Part shown: piece by piece, positions 24,834 through 34,014 of the stretch
Numbering within the stretch: position 1 is the stretch's first letter
How the letters are laid out: each line of letters starts with the position of its first letter
Assembly (NCBI GenBank): GCA_025966315.1
Contig: JAOPUZ010000042.1
Coordinates: forward strand, 124,001-188,000
Direction: 5' to 3'
Length of the DNA: 64,000 nt
Origin: Frankiales bacterium
GTDB lineage: Bacteria; Actinomycetota; Actinomycetes; Mycobacteriales; Jatrophihabitantaceae
Notes under the pieces: generated by a model
The model's database searches: none
Seen by the model: only the letters and a program-made list of their open reading frames with translations
What the model was told of the DNA's origin: nothing
Made by a program: the position numbers and the translations under genes

Positions 24834-25907
24834 TTAGGCGCGGTCGACGGCTGGGAAGACGATGTCGCGGATCAGCAGCCGCAGGATGAGCGCGATCGGG
24901 ACCGCGAACAGCGCGCCGGGTACGCCCAGGATCGCTCCGCCCAGGATCACCGACGGGACGGTGACGACGCCCGGCAGCTCGACCGAGAATCGCATCACCC
25001 GGGGTTGGATCAGGTAGTCCTCGGCGACCCGGTAGCCGATGTAGAAGATCAGCGTCGCGATGGCCGTCGGTAAGCCAACACTCAGCGACACGAGGGTGAC
25101 GATGACGCCGCCGATCGTCGAGCCGATGACCGGCACCAGCGACAGCACCGACACCAGCGCGCCCAGCAGGATCGCGTAGGGGATTCCCCAGCAGACAGCC
25201 CAGATCGTCGTGCCGGTGCCGCACAGCAGGGCGATCATGACCGTGGAGAGCATGTAGCGACCGACCTGGGTGATCAGGTCGTCGAGCATCATCCCGGCCC
25301 GAACCCGGCGCGAGGCGGGCACCACTTTCAGGGCTACGTCGTGCAGCTTGGGCAACTCGCTCGCGAAGTACAGGGACAGGAACGCGACCACCACGATGTC
25401 GGTGACCGCACTGAAGATCAGCTCGCCGCTGGTCAGTACGTAGTCGATGATCTTCGTCGGATTGAACGAACCTCCGGTGCTGGAGTCGGTGATCGTGGAC
25501 AGCCGGTCGCCCAGCGAGCCGAGATGCGATTCAGCCTTGTCGATCAGGTCCGGCGCCGTTTTGATGAGCGTGGGCAACTCGCTGGTCGCCGCATTGACGG
25601 CGAGCACGACCGGCGCGGCAAGTAGCGCCACCACGGCTAGCCAGGTCAACAGGGCCGCGAGCCGCCGGTTCATGCCGCGCCGTTGCAGGAACTGGATGAG
25701 CGGATCCAGGGTCACCCCGATGAGCAGCGCGAACGCGATGATGAGGATGACGGTTTGCAGCTTCACGAACAGCCGGAAGCCTAGGTACGCGACCCCGACC
25801 CCGAGGGCGAACCACAGCGCGAACGCGACCACCGAGCGCGGTCGGCGGACCGTTACTTCTTGGGTCACCGGACTGGCGCCGACCGGGACGGCTCCCTTGG
25901 TGTCCAT
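24834..25907 (-). CDS. AI-2E family transporter
   Basis: A 357-aa membrane protein with the PerM/AI-2E pattern: a helix pair near the N-terminus (ALWFALGVGVAYLGFRLFV, LIIAFALLIGVTLDPLIQFL), a helical amphipathic domain and a C-terminal cluster of helices containing LVPVIGSTIGGVIVTLVSL and the IQPRVMRFSVELPGVVTV motif. Family members export small molecules or sodium; the substrate is not deducible. ATG 25907 was chosen as the first good start. It is divergent from the HtrA-like protease gene. Confidence 0.92.
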   Translation of the reverse strand: MDTKGAVPVGASPVTQEVTVRRPRSVVAFALWFALGVGVAYLGFRLFVKLQTVILIIAFALLIGVTLDPLIQFLQRRGMNRRLAALLTWLAVVALLAAPVVLAVNAATSELPTLIKTAPDLIDKAESHLGSLGDRLSTITDSSTGGSFNPTKIIDYVLTSGELIFSAVTDIVVVAFLSLYFASELPKLHDVALKVVPASRRVRAGMMLDDLITQVGRYMLSTVMIALLCGTGTTIWAVCWGIPYAILLGALVSVLSLVPVIGSTIGGVIVTLVSLSVGLPTAIATLIFYIGYRVAEDYLIQPRVMRFSVELPGVVTVPSVILGGAILGVPGALFAVPIALILRLLIRDIVFPAVDRA

Positions 25908-26064
25908 AGCTGGTCAGGTTATCCGCTGTACCTCCGCTGAGGCGGCATTCGCCTCACAGGTAGCACCTGGTTTTCTCACAGTCCATATCGAGCTGCGCGG
26001 AGTGTTCTGTTCTAGACAACGCGAACGACGTTGCCAGACTTACGTTTCGAACGAGGAAGCAGCC

Positions 26065-27777
26065 ATGAACCCGAGCGGCGACAACTCCGACCACGACAAC
26101 TCCGGCGCGGGCAACTCCAACGCCGACAAGCCGGAGTCGGCGACCAACGGTGGTTACGACGCGCCACATTATTACGGACCGCCGACCCCGCAGGGGGACG
26201 CCCCTCAGGCTCCGGGCGCTGACGCCGCCGCGATGAGTGACGGGCAGCCCGCGAGTGCTGACGGGTCATACGAGATTCCGTCTGGCGAGCAGACCAACCC
26301 CAGCCAGCCGACCGCACGCCAGCCCTATCCCGGTTGGCCGTACGCAGGCCAGCCCCACCCAGGCCAGCCGTACGGGACCTACGGCGCCTTTGGCGCTCAG
26401 CAAGCTCCGAACGGCGATGCAGCAGGCCCGCAATCGCCCTATGCCGGCCCGCCGTACGGTCCGTACGTGGCCGGTCCGCACGGCTGGGCGCCACCGCCCG
26501 TCCCACCGGCAGCTGCGTCCAAGAACCGCAAGCACCGCCGCGCCCTGTTCGGCGCCCTAGCGGGTGCGACCGCCGCAGCGGTAGCTGCGGGCGGGATTGC
26601 ATTCGGGGTGTCGCAGGCGCACGACAACTCGTCCCAGCAGACCGCGCTGTCGACGCCGAACTCGCAAACCAGTCCGTTCGGCGGCAACGGTTACGGCAAC
26701 GGCTTCGGTTCCAACGGGTCTAATGGGTCCAATGGATCGGGCGGGTCGAACGGTAGCGGTTCGACGGGCAATGGCTCGTCAGGCAACGGTTCATCCTCGG
26801 ATCCGTTCGGGCGGTTCTTCCCCGGTCAGGGATCCGGGACCTCGGGTTCGAGCGGATCGACCCAAGCGACGTCGACCCAATCCGTCGGCGTGGTGGACAT
26901 CAACACGGTGCTGCAGTATGGCGCGGGTAAGGCTGCCGGCACCGGCATCGTGCTGACGTCCAGCGGCGAGATTCTCACCAACAATCACGTGGTTGACGGC
27001 TCCACCAGCATTTCGGTGACGGTGGTCAGTACGGGCAAGACCTATACCGGCACGGTCGTCGGGACGGACCCGACCGATGACGTCGCGGTCATTCAGCTCA
27101 AGGACGCGTCCGGGCTCACGACCGCCAAGCTCGGTGACTCGGCCAACGTGGCAGTGGGCGACGCGGTTACGGCCGTCGGCAATGCTGGCGGCACTGGTGG
27201 CACACCCAGCGCGGCAGCCGGCACCGTCACCGCCCTGGATCAGTCCATCACGGCCAGCGACACGGGCGGCAGCAACGCCGAACAGCTGACCGGCATGATC
27301 GAGATCGACGCGGACATCCAGGCTGGTGACTCGGGCGGTCCGCTGTACAACGCCAGCGGTGAGATCGTCGGCATCGACACGGCTGCGTCCTCGGGCACCA
27401 CCAACGTCACCGGCTATGCCATTCCGCTGGCCAAGGCGGTCGGCATCGCCGAGCAGATCGTCTCCGGGACCGATAACGCGACGATCCATCAGGGTTACCC
27501 GGCGTTCCTGGGCGTGGAGCTCAGCAGCACTGGATCGACGACGGCCAGCGGCGCGGTGATCAGCGGTGTAGTCGATGGTTCGGCTGCCGCCAAGGCCGGC
27601 CTGGCTCAAGGTGACACGGTCACCGCCGTCAACGGCACCCCGGTTGCCGACGCGACCGCGCTGTCCGCGGCGATGGCCAAGCTCGACCCGGGCCAGAAGG
27701 TCAGCGTCAGCTGGACCGACTCGTCCGGCCAGTCCCACCAGGCGACCCTCACGCTCGGCAGCGGCCCGGCCGACTAA
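26065..27777 (+). CDS. HtrA-like S1C serine protease with PDZ domain, membrane anchored
   Basis: A 570-aa protein. Residues 1-150 are a cytoplasmic Pro/Gln/Tyr-rich region, followed by a membrane anchor at about 157-180 (ALFGALAGATAAAVAAGGIA), a Gly/Ser/Asn linker of about 90 residues with NGS-type repeats, a trypsin-like protease domain and a C-terminal PDZ domain. The triad reads NNHVVD (His308), TDDVAV (Asp339) and GDSGGPL (Ser423). It would degrade or refold extracytoplasmic proteins. ATG 26065 follows GAGGAAGC; the longer frame is antisense to the permease gene. A strong terminator lies downstream. Confidence 0.93.
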   Translation: MNPSGDNSDHDNSGAGNSNADKPESATNGGYDAPHYYGPPTPQGDAPQAPGADAAAMSDGQPASADGSYEIPSGEQTNPSQPTARQPYPGWPYAGQPHPGQPYGTYGAFGAQQAPNGDAAGPQSPYAGPPYGPYVAGPHGWAPPPVPPAAASKNRKHRRALFGALAGATAAAVAAGGIAFGVSQAHDNSSQQTALSTPNSQTSPFGGNGYGNGFGSNGSNGSNGSGGSNGSGSTGNGSSGNGSSSDPFGRFFPGQGSGTSGSSGSTQATSTQSVGVVDINTVLQYGAGKAAGTGIVLTSSGEILTNNHVVDGSTSISVTVVSTGKTYTGTVVGTDPTDDVAVIQLKDASGLTTAKLGDSANVAVGDAVTAVGNAGGTGGTPSAAAGTVTALDQSITASDTGGSNAEQLTGMIEIDADIQAGDSGGPLYNASGEIVGIDTAASSGTTNVTGYAIPLAKAVGIAEQIVSGTDNATIHQGYPAFLGVELSSTGSTTASGAVISGVVDGSAAAKAGLAQGDTVTAVNGTPVADATALSAAMAKLDPGQKVSVSWTDSSGQSHQATLTLGSGPAD

Positions 27778-27852
27778 GCAGGACAGCTCGACCTGCCCGC
27801 CCAGCCCGATGGCTTCGAGGCCATTCGAAAGCTGTCCGGTTGGCCGGCACAC

Positions 27853-27900
27853 GAACGGCGCGACTCGCCTCCCCCAGCGAGTCGCGCCGTTCTTTGTATT
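27853..27900 (+). terminator. Rho-independent terminator after the HtrA-like gene
   Basis: A perfect 16-bp stem (27853-27868 with 27877-27892, beginning GAACGGCGCGACTCGC) encloses an 8-base loop, CTCCCCCA, and is followed by TTTGTATT. It lies 76 bases past the protease stop. Confidence 0.9.
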
Positions 27901-27940
27901 GCACCGACCGGGTGTTGCGCCGGCGTTGTCGTAGCTGTGC

Positions 27941-30496
27941 TCAGTACCCCCAGTTGACGATCGGCTCGGTGCCGCTGATGTCGATCATCGCGTGGGCATC
28001 GCGGTAGTAGGACGGGATATCGTCGCTGTGGTGCTTGGCCGGTGTCGAGAAAATGCCGGTCACGGCCGGTTCGGTGTACTCGAAATGAGCCGGGACGGTG
28101 ACGTCATAGCTCACCCGTCCGGGGCCATCGTCGCTCGGAGTGCCGAACGAGATCGGTGAGTTCAGCGTCCAGCTGACCTTCGGATCCGGCCCTCCGCTGA
28201 AGCCGAAATAGGACGTCGAGAACGGGCAGCCATCCGGTTCGAAGTCCGTCGACGTCAAGCAATGATCGATGGACTGCTTGATCGCGCCGCGGATCTTGTC
28301 CTGTGCGGCCGACGACAAAGACGCCCGCACCTCGATCGTCGTCGTGCCACCGAATCCGGTCGCCACGCTCTGATCCGCCGTTGCGGCGTACCAGGTTGAG
28401 CCGCCGCCCACGCTGAACGTGCCCGGGAACGCCGCGAGTTTCTGCGTCGGGTCGACGTTCACCCCGTTGAGGCTGACCGAACTGATCAGCCCGGAGGTCC
28501 CGTCCGTCAGATCGAGGGTGACCGTCGGATTGACGAGTCGCCAGGCGTCGAAGACCAGATCGCGATGGCCGTCCTTCACCAACTGCAAATCGCTGGTGGT
28601 GGCCTTACCGGCGATGGAGTATTTGATGCCGACGCTGGCGTGATCGCCGCTGATCTTCGCCTTGCCGACTTTTACGTCGGTGAGGCCGCCGAGTCGGTTC
28701 TGTTCGGCCAGGACGGCGTTGGTTAGCAACGGTCCCGGCGCTGGGTCCAGTACATAGGACAGCGCCTGGCTCGCATTTCCGTGCCCGACCGCCGCGAGAA
28801 ATTGCTGTGCGGTTCGGGCTGGTCCGAACGCGTGGCCGTTGACGTAGGACACCACGCCGTGGGCGACCAAGGCCAGCACTATGACACCGGCGCCGACGGC
28901 TAGGCCGATTTTGGCCCGCGGCGACCAGGGTTTGGCCGACGTGGGGCTGGACCTGACGTCCGGCGTTGGTGTCCAGTTTTCGGTTGCCGAAGTACCGGCC
29001 GGCATCGAGGTGCGGGCCGGCATCGAGGTGCGCGCCGGCATCGAGGTGCGGGCCAGGAAGGCAGCCAGGCGCGGTGCCCGAGAACTGGCCAACGGCGCCA
29101 GCCAATGCCCGAGTACCGGCAGCAGCGCTCCGCTCAGCAGCGCCGCCAGGATGGCCGCGCTCGGATCGAGGCGCGCGGACATCGTGCCGTCCTCACCGAA
29201 CGTAAGCAGTCCACTGCCCCCGGCCCCGTTAACTCGAAAGCCGAAATACCAGTTGAGCAACACCGTCGCCATGACCAGCAGACCACCCGTGGTGACGGCC
29301 TGCTGCCATCGTGGGCGCGGCTGGGCCACCGGCGCCGCGCGGTTCAGCAGACCGGTCCGGATGGCCGCGATCGCCAGGGCGAGCAGCGGAACGAGTACCA
29401 GCAACAGGTACCAGCTGGAAACGTCATCAGAGGCCAGCGACTCGACCCCCGATGTCGTTTGTCCGGCCAGGCCCGCCGTCCCTCGGATGGGCACGAACTC
29501 GGCGAACTGCGCCACCTCGTAACCCAGTAGCGGCGTCTCGGCCAGGACGGTGCCGACCGCGGCGCCCTTCGGCGCATCGACGAACAACGCGTAGCCGATC
29601 GAGAACGCCGAGCCGATGAGCGCTGTCGCGGCCAGGTAGGCCAGCACTGACTGCACGGGGACGGCGAACTGGGCTCGCCGGGCCGGATTGATCTCGAACA
29701 TCTGCAAGCGATCGGCGAATACGGCGCGGCCGATGAAGGTAGCAACGAATATGAGGGCGAAAGCCATCACCATCGCGCGGAACGGTGCGACCCCCAAATG
29801 GCCCGAGCCCGACATCAATTCGGTATCCGCGGACCCTGTGACGCGGCTGAACCGGGCGGCCAGAAACGTGATCACGGCCGAAACGGCGCCGGCTGCGGCG
29901 GCTTGCACCAGCAGCTGCGATCGGTCCCGACTGGGGGTGAGCCCTTCGAATCGGAAGGCGAGATAGCCGGCCACCCCGAGCGTCACCACCAACGGGAGCG
30001 CGATCGGAACGTGCGTGCTGAACGTGAGCGAGGTGGTGGTGAAACCTGAATCAGCGGTGATGCGGCCGGTTATCGGCGCGCCGAATGCGGCTCCGAATGC
30101 CCATAGGCCGAGCCGAAATCCGCCGGGCGCCAACGCGCCGACCTCGTGCGTTCTGGAGCCGAGCAGGCCCAGCGCGATGAAGGACCCGATGATCGCAACG
30201 ACCATCCCGACAACGGTGGCTCCGGCACCGATCTGCGCAGCCTGAATGGCCAACGGCGACAGGGCGGACGGGGTCTCCCTGGGCGCACCGGCCAGCTCCG
30301 GCGGCGCGCCGGCCGCTGGCGAACCGCTGGCTGGTGACGGATTCCGTAACGCCTCCGACGACGCGGTGGCCCGACCAATCGGGGGTGGCGTCCAAGCGAA
30401 GTCGTCTGTTTCGACGAAGGGATCGAACTCCGGGGCGAACCGGGGTTGGTCTGAGTTCTTGTCCTCGCGGCCGGAGATGGGCGCGTCGTCGGTCAT
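27941..30496 (-). CDS. Large multi-pass membrane protein with extracytoplasmic C-terminal region, unknown function
   Basis: An 851-aa protein in three parts. First comes a Pro/Ala/Asp-rich cytoplasmic N-terminus (about 80 residues). Then about nine or ten membrane segments (residues about 90-490) include the helix SVLAYLAATALIGSAFSIGY. After a linker with three A-R-T-S-M-P repeats there is a last membrane segment (IGLAVGAGVIVLALVAHGVV) and an extracytoplasmic beta-rich domain of about 300 residues containing a Cys pair (HCLTSTDFEPDGCPF). No catalytic motif was recognised. It is convergent with the protease unit across the terminator. Confidence 0.78.
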   Translation of the reverse strand: MTDDAPISGREDKNSDQPRFAPEFDPFVETDDFAWTPPPIGRATASSEALRNPSPASGSPAAGAPPELAGAPRETPSALSPLAIQAAQIGAGATVVGMVVAIIGSFIALGLLGSRTHEVGALAPGGFRLGLWAFGAAFGAPITGRITADSGFTTTSLTFSTHVPIALPLVVTLGVAGYLAFRFEGLTPSRDRSQLLVQAAAAGAVSAVITFLAARFSRVTGSADTELMSGSGHLGVAPFRAMVMAFALIFVATFIGRAVFADRLQMFEINPARRAQFAVPVQSVLAYLAATALIGSAFSIGYALFVDAPKGAAVGTVLAETPLLGYEVAQFAEFVPIRGTAGLAGQTTSGVESLASDDVSSWYLLLVLVPLLALAIAAIRTGLLNRAAPVAQPRPRWQQAVTTGGLLVMATVLLNWYFGFRVNGAGGSGLLTFGEDGTMSARLDPSAAILAALLSGALLPVLGHWLAPLASSRAPRLAAFLARTSMPARTSMPARTSMPAGTSATENWTPTPDVRSSPTSAKPWSPRAKIGLAVGAGVIVLALVAHGVVSYVNGHAFGPARTAQQFLAAVGHGNASQALSYVLDPAPGPLLTNAVLAEQNRLGGLTDVKVGKAKISGDHASVGIKYSIAGKATTSDLQLVKDGHRDLVFDAWRLVNPTVTLDLTDGTSGLISSVSLNGVNVDPTQKLAAFPGTFSVGGGSTWYAATADQSVATGFGGTTTIEVRASLSSAAQDKIRGAIKQSIDHCLTSTDFEPDGCPFSTSYFGFSGGPDPKVSWTLNSPISFGTPSDDGPGRVSYDVTVPAHFEYTEPAVTGIFSTPAKHHSDDIPSYYRDAHAMIDISGTEPIVNWGY
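28998..29051. repeat. In-gene 18-bp tandem repeat (A-R-T-S-M-P linker)
   Basis: Three units, 28998-29015, 29016-29033 and 29034-29051, differ at a single base. They encode the repeated six-residue linker of the large membrane protein and keep the frame. Confidence 0.85.
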
Positions 30497-30691
30497 GCAG
30501 GTTCCTTTCGAGAGCTGGCTGCGGGTGACGCGAGTGGTACTCGGTCGGCCAGCTCAGGAGCCTAGGGAAATTCGATGGCCTACTCAGACCATCTGTGGAT
30601 AACTTGGGCTGTCCTGCGCTTCCTACTTCAGGGTCCGGACCAGGGGATTCCCCGATCCGCCTGAGGGACCCGTCGATCTAGGTTCGGTTCC

Positions 30692-31396
30692 ATGCTCGAG
30701 ACAACGACCAAGCCCAGCCGCTGGCGACTGAATCCAGCCGCCGTGCTGGCCGCCGCCTGGTCCGCGGTCTTCGCCACCGCCCAGCTGTACTGGGCCGGCG
30801 GCGGCCGGCTCGGGATGCCGTCCGACGTCACGATGCGCGACCACGGGGCGCTGTTCACGATCGATCTGCTGGCCGTCCCCGCGTGCCTCTGCGGCGTCCT
30901 GCTGGCGCTTCGGATAACGCGAAGCCCTTACCGCGGCGGCCTATTCGTCATCGGCACGGTCGGGGCCTCGCTGATGCTCTGGCACGCGGCCCTCAACTAC
31001 CTGTTCCTGGGCGTGCGGACCGTACTCGGCCAACCGTTCACCGACCACGACCGGTTCTACTCGTTCGGCTACGAACCGTTCTGGCTGGTCGGCGGCGTGC
31101 TCTGGTTGATCGCGGTGTTCCGCTTCCGGAGCAACGGGACGCTGCGGTCAGCGCCCCGAGTCGCCGCTGCCCCGCTCGGCGGTGTAGCCGGCGATCTCGG
31201 TGAGCAGTCGCGCCTTGACATCAGCCGGCGCGAACGACGCCTGGACGGCATTCTCGGCCAGCGCGGCGACGCCCTGTTCGTCGAGGTCGAGCAACTCGGC
31301 CGCGATCGCGTATTCGCGGTTGAGGTCGGTGGCGAACATCGGGGGATCGTCGGAGTTGATCGTGACCAGGACGCCCGCTTTCACCATCTCCGGTAA
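30692..31396 (+). CDS. Small four-helix membrane protein; 3' part antisense to the deaminase gene
   Basis: The first 150 or so residues form four hydrophobic segments (about 14-36, 55-76, 85-108, 128-143) with a loop containing RDHGALFTIDLLAVPACL. This part has normal codon use and looks genuine. No in-frame stop occurs until 31396, so the last 80 or so residues run antisense over the deaminase gene and look like noise (Arg/Asp/Gly-rich). Either the natural stop near 31140 was lost by mutation or frameshift, or the overlap is real. No family is recognised. Confidence 0.6.
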   Translation: MLETTTKPSRWRLNPAAVLAAAWSAVFATAQLYWAGGGRLGMPSDVTMRDHGALFTIDLLAVPACLCGVLLALRITRSPYRGGLFVIGTVGASLMLWHAALNYLFLGVRTVLGQPFTDHDRFYSFGYEPFWLVGGVLWLIAVFRFRSNGTLRSAPRVAAAPLGGVAGDLGEQSRLDISRRERRLDGILGQRGDALFVEVEQLGRDRVFAVEVGGEHRGIVGVDRDQDARFHHLR

Positions 31397-32188
31397 GGGA
31401 TGCCGGTCCAGCGAAGGCACCGCCCGAGTGGCCAGATTCGACGTCGGGCAGACCTCGAGCGCGATCTGGTGCTCGGCCAGGTAGGCCAGCAAGTCAGGGT
31501 CCTGAACGGCCGAGGTGCCGTGCCCGATCCGCTCAGCGCCCAGGCTGCGCAAGGCGTCCCAGATCGTCTCCGGGCCGGTCGTCTCACCGGCGTGCGGGAC
31601 GCTGTGCAACCCGATCGCCCGCGCCGCGTCGAAGTACGGCTTGAACTGCGGACGGGGCACGCCTACCTCCGGGCCGCCCAGCCCGAAGCTCACCAGCCCG
31701 TCCGGGGTCAGCTCGGTGGCCATCCGGGTGGTCAGTTCGGCTGACGGCAAACCGGCCTCGCCCGGGATGTCGAAGCACCAGCGCAGCACGACCCCGAGAT
31801 CCCGCTCGGCCGTGGTGCGGGCGTCCTCGATGGCCTCCAGGAAGGCCTGCTCGGCAATGCCTCGATGCACCGACGAGTACGGGGTGATGGTCAGCTCGGC
31901 GTACCGGATCTGCTGCGCGGCCATATCCCGGGCCACCTCGTAGGTCAGCGTCCGTACGTCCTCGGCGTCCCGGATCAGGTCCACCACCGACAGGTACACC
32001 CGGATGAAATGCCCGAAGTCGGTGAAGTCGAAGTACTCGGCCAGCAGTTCGGGATCGGCCGGGACGCCCGCCTGCGGATGCCGGGCGGCCAGCTCCGCGA
32101 CAATGCGCGGCGACGCCGACCCGACGTGGTGGACGTGCAATTCCGCCTTGGGCAGTCCCGCGATGAATTCCCGCAATTCGGCCCGCAT
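31148..32188 (-). CDS. Adenosine deaminase family protein, possibly aminodeoxyfutalosine deaminase
   Basis: A 346-aa TIM-barrel deaminase. The zinc site starts with KAELHVHHVGSASPRI (metal His pair), then HAGETTGPETIWDAL (His/Glu), ERIGHG and VLVTINSDDPPMF (metal Asp). The HVHHVGS variant, in place of the HxHLxG of classical adenosine deaminases, is typical of actinobacterial proteins assigned to 6-aminodeoxyfutalosine in the futalosine menaquinone route; this is from memory of the family, so I give it as a possibility. ATG 32188 touches the TGA of pgm (TGATG), so the two are coupled. Confidence 0.85.
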   Translation of the reverse strand: MRAELREFIAGLPKAELHVHHVGSASPRIVAELAARHPQAGVPADPELLAEYFDFTDFGHFIRVYLSVVDLIRDAEDVRTLTYEVARDMAAQQIRYAELTITPYSSVHRGIAEQAFLEAIEDARTTAERDLGVVLRWCFDIPGEAGLPSAELTTRMATELTPDGLVSFGLGGPEVGVPRPQFKPYFDAARAIGLHSVPHAGETTGPETIWDALRSLGAERIGHGTSAVQDPDLLAYLAEHQIALEVCPTSNLATRAVPSLDRHPLPEMVKAGVLVTINSDDPPMFATDLNREYAIAAELLDLDEQGVAALAENAVQASFAPADVKARLLTEIAGYTAERGSGDSGR

Positions 32189-33849
32189 CAACGTTGCGCC
32201 GAACCGAGGGCCGCGGCGATGATTTGCTGCGCCTCGTCCTGGATCTCGGCCAGGTGATCCGGCCCGGCAAAGGACTCGGCGTAGAGCTTGTAGACGTCCT
32301 CGGTACCCGACGGACGGGCTGCGAACCAGCCCCGATCGGTCGTCACCTTCAGTCCGCCGATGGACGCTCCGTTGCCGGGCGCGGTGGTCAGCCGCGCTGT
32401 GATCGGGTCGCCGGCCAGCGACGTGGCGCTGACCTGGTCCGGTGACAACCTGCTGAGCACGGCCTTCTGCTCGCGGGTGGCCGGCGAATCGATCCGGGCG
32501 TACGCCGGCGCACCGAACTTCTCGGTAAGCCGGCGGTAGTGCACGGACGGGGATTCACCGGTGACGGCGAGGATTTCCGAGGCGGCCAGGCACAACAGGA
32601 TGCCGTCCTTGTCGGTGGTCCACACGTCGCCGTCCCGCTGCAGGAACGACGCCCCGGCCGACTCCTCGCCGCCGAAACCCACGCTGCCGTCGAGCAGACC
32701 GGGTACGAACCACTTGAATCCGACCGGCACCTCGATCAAGCTGCGACCCAGCGAGGCCGCCACCCGGTCGATCATGGACGAGCTGACGAGCGTCTTGCCG
32801 ATGGCCGCCGCCTCGCCCCAACCAGGCCGGTGCGTGAACAGGTACTCGATGGCCACGGCCAGGAAATGGTTCGGATTCATAAGGCCGGCGTCCGGAGTCA
32901 CGATGCCGTGCCGGTCGGAGTCGGTGTCATTGCCGGTCGCGACGTCGAAATCGTGTTGCCGCTTGATGAGGGACGCCATCGCGTACGGGGACGAGCAATC
33001 CATCCGGATCTTTCCGTCCCAGTCCAGGGTCATGAACCCAAATTGCGGATCGATGTCCGGGTTGACCACCGTGAGTTCGAGCGCGTATCGGTCAGCGATC
33101 TCGGACCAGTAGGCCACCGAGGCGCCACCCAGCGGATCCGCTCCGATGCGGATGGCCGCCTGCCGGATCGCGTCCACATCCACGGCCTGCGGCAAGGCCG
33201 TGACGTACTCGTTCAAGAAGTCGAAGCCGATCACGTTGTCCGCCCGGCGCGCCCGTTCGTACGGGATTCGCTTGACGCCGGCCAGGTCGTCGGCCAGCAG
33301 CGCGTTGGCACGGTCCTGGATCCAGCCGGTGATCTCGGTGCCGGCGGGGCCGCCGTCCGGTGGGTTGTACTTGAAGCCGCCGTCAGCGGGCGGGTTGTGG
33401 CTCGGGGTGACGACCACGCCGTCGCCTCGGGACGGATCGTTGGCGGCCCGGGGACGGTTGTGGGCCAGGATCGCTCGCGACACGGCGGGCGTCGGAGTGA
33501 GGCCGGCGCGGGAGTCGATCAGCACCTGCAGGTCGTTGGCGACGAACACCTCGAGGGCGCATTGGGTGGCCGGCTCGGACAGCGCGTGACTGTCGGCGCC
33601 GAGGAAGAGTGGGCCGTCGATGCCCTGAGCGGCACGATATTCCGCGATGGCCTGGCTGGTCGCCGCGATGTGGTCATAGTTGAACGTGGTGTGCAGGGAC
33701 GAGCCGCGATGCCCCGACGTCCCGAAGGACACGCGCTGCTCGGGCACCGAGACGTCCGGGCGGTTGGCGTAGAAGGCCTCGATCAGGACCGTCACGTCGA
33801 TCAGGTCGGATGGCTCGGCTGGCTGTCCGGCGCGCGGCGAATTGGGCAT
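32188..33849 (-). CDS. pgm: Phosphoglucomutase (alpha-D-glucose phosphate specific)
   Basis: A 553-aa alpha-D-phosphohexomutase interconverting glucose-1-phosphate and glucose-6-phosphate. The N-terminal [20 protein letters not shown], the phosphoserine loop [20 protein letters not shown], the metal-binding [16 protein letters not shown] and the sugar-binding [12 protein letters not shown] are all present, as is the C-terminal phosphate site [17 protein letters not shown] 33849 gives the typical start R-A-G-Q-P-A-x-P-S-D-L-I-D-V. It is coupled to the downstream deaminase and divergent from xylA. Confidence 0.95.
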   Translation of the reverse strand: MPNSPRAGQPAEPSDLIDVTVLIEAFYANRPDVSVPEQRVSFGTSGHRGSSLHTTFNYDHIAATSQAIAEYRAAQGIDGPLFLGADSHALSEPATQCALEVFVANDLQVLIDSRAGLTPTPAVSRAILAHNRPRAANDPSRGDGVVVTPSHNPPADGGFKYNPPDGGPAGTEITGWIQDRANALLADDLAGVKRIPYERARRADNVIGFDFLNEYVTALPQAVDVDAIRQAAIRIGADPLGGASVAYWSEIADRYALELTVVNPDIDPQFGFMTLDWDGKIRMDCSSPYAMASLIKRQHDFDVATGNDTDSDRHGIVTPDAGLMNPNHFLAVAIEYLFTHRPGWGEAAAIGKTLVSSSMIDRVAASLGRSLIEVPVGFKWFVPGLLDGSVGFGGEESAGASFLQRDGDVWTTDKDGILLCLAASEILAVTGESPSVHYRRLTEKFGAPAYARIDSPATREQKAVLSRLSPDQVSATSLAGDPITARLTTAPGNGASIGGLKVTTDRGWFAARPSGTEDVYKLYAESFAGPDHLAEIQDEAQQIIAAALGSAQR

Positions 33850-33901
33850 GCCGCTATCGAACCACCATCGCTGGTCGGGTGCGTAACCCACGGTCCCGGA
33901 C

Positions 33902-33928
33902 GGAATTACCGGACCCGGCCGGTAATCC
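33902..33928. promoter_or_regulatory. Inverted repeat upstream of pgm
   Basis: GGAATTACCGG (33902-33912) and CCGGTAATCC (33919-33928) pair over ten bases with one bulged A. It sits between the divergent pgm and xylA genes, about 53 bases from the pgm start, where a regulator might bind. Which protein is unknown. Confidence 0.35.
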
Positions 33929-33973
33929 TGACCGGATCGGCCGTTTTGGCGCTTGCGTTCACCCGGCCGAGAG

Positions 33974-33998
33974 AATAAGTTCAGTGCCTAAACTAATT
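33974..33998. promoter_or_regulatory. Candidate ROK (XylR-type) operator upstream of xylA
   Basis: Two 10-base arms, AATAAGTTCA (33974-33983) and TAAACTAATT (33989-33998), pair at eight of ten positions around GTGCC. The A+T-rich AGTTYA...TRAACT dyad lies 16 bases before the xylA ATG and resembles the AGTTTG/CAAACT operators of ROK xylose repressors. The ROK gene at the end of this operon is the obvious partner. Confidence 0.55.
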
Positions 33999-34014
33999 CC
34001 CTTGCGAGGTAATC

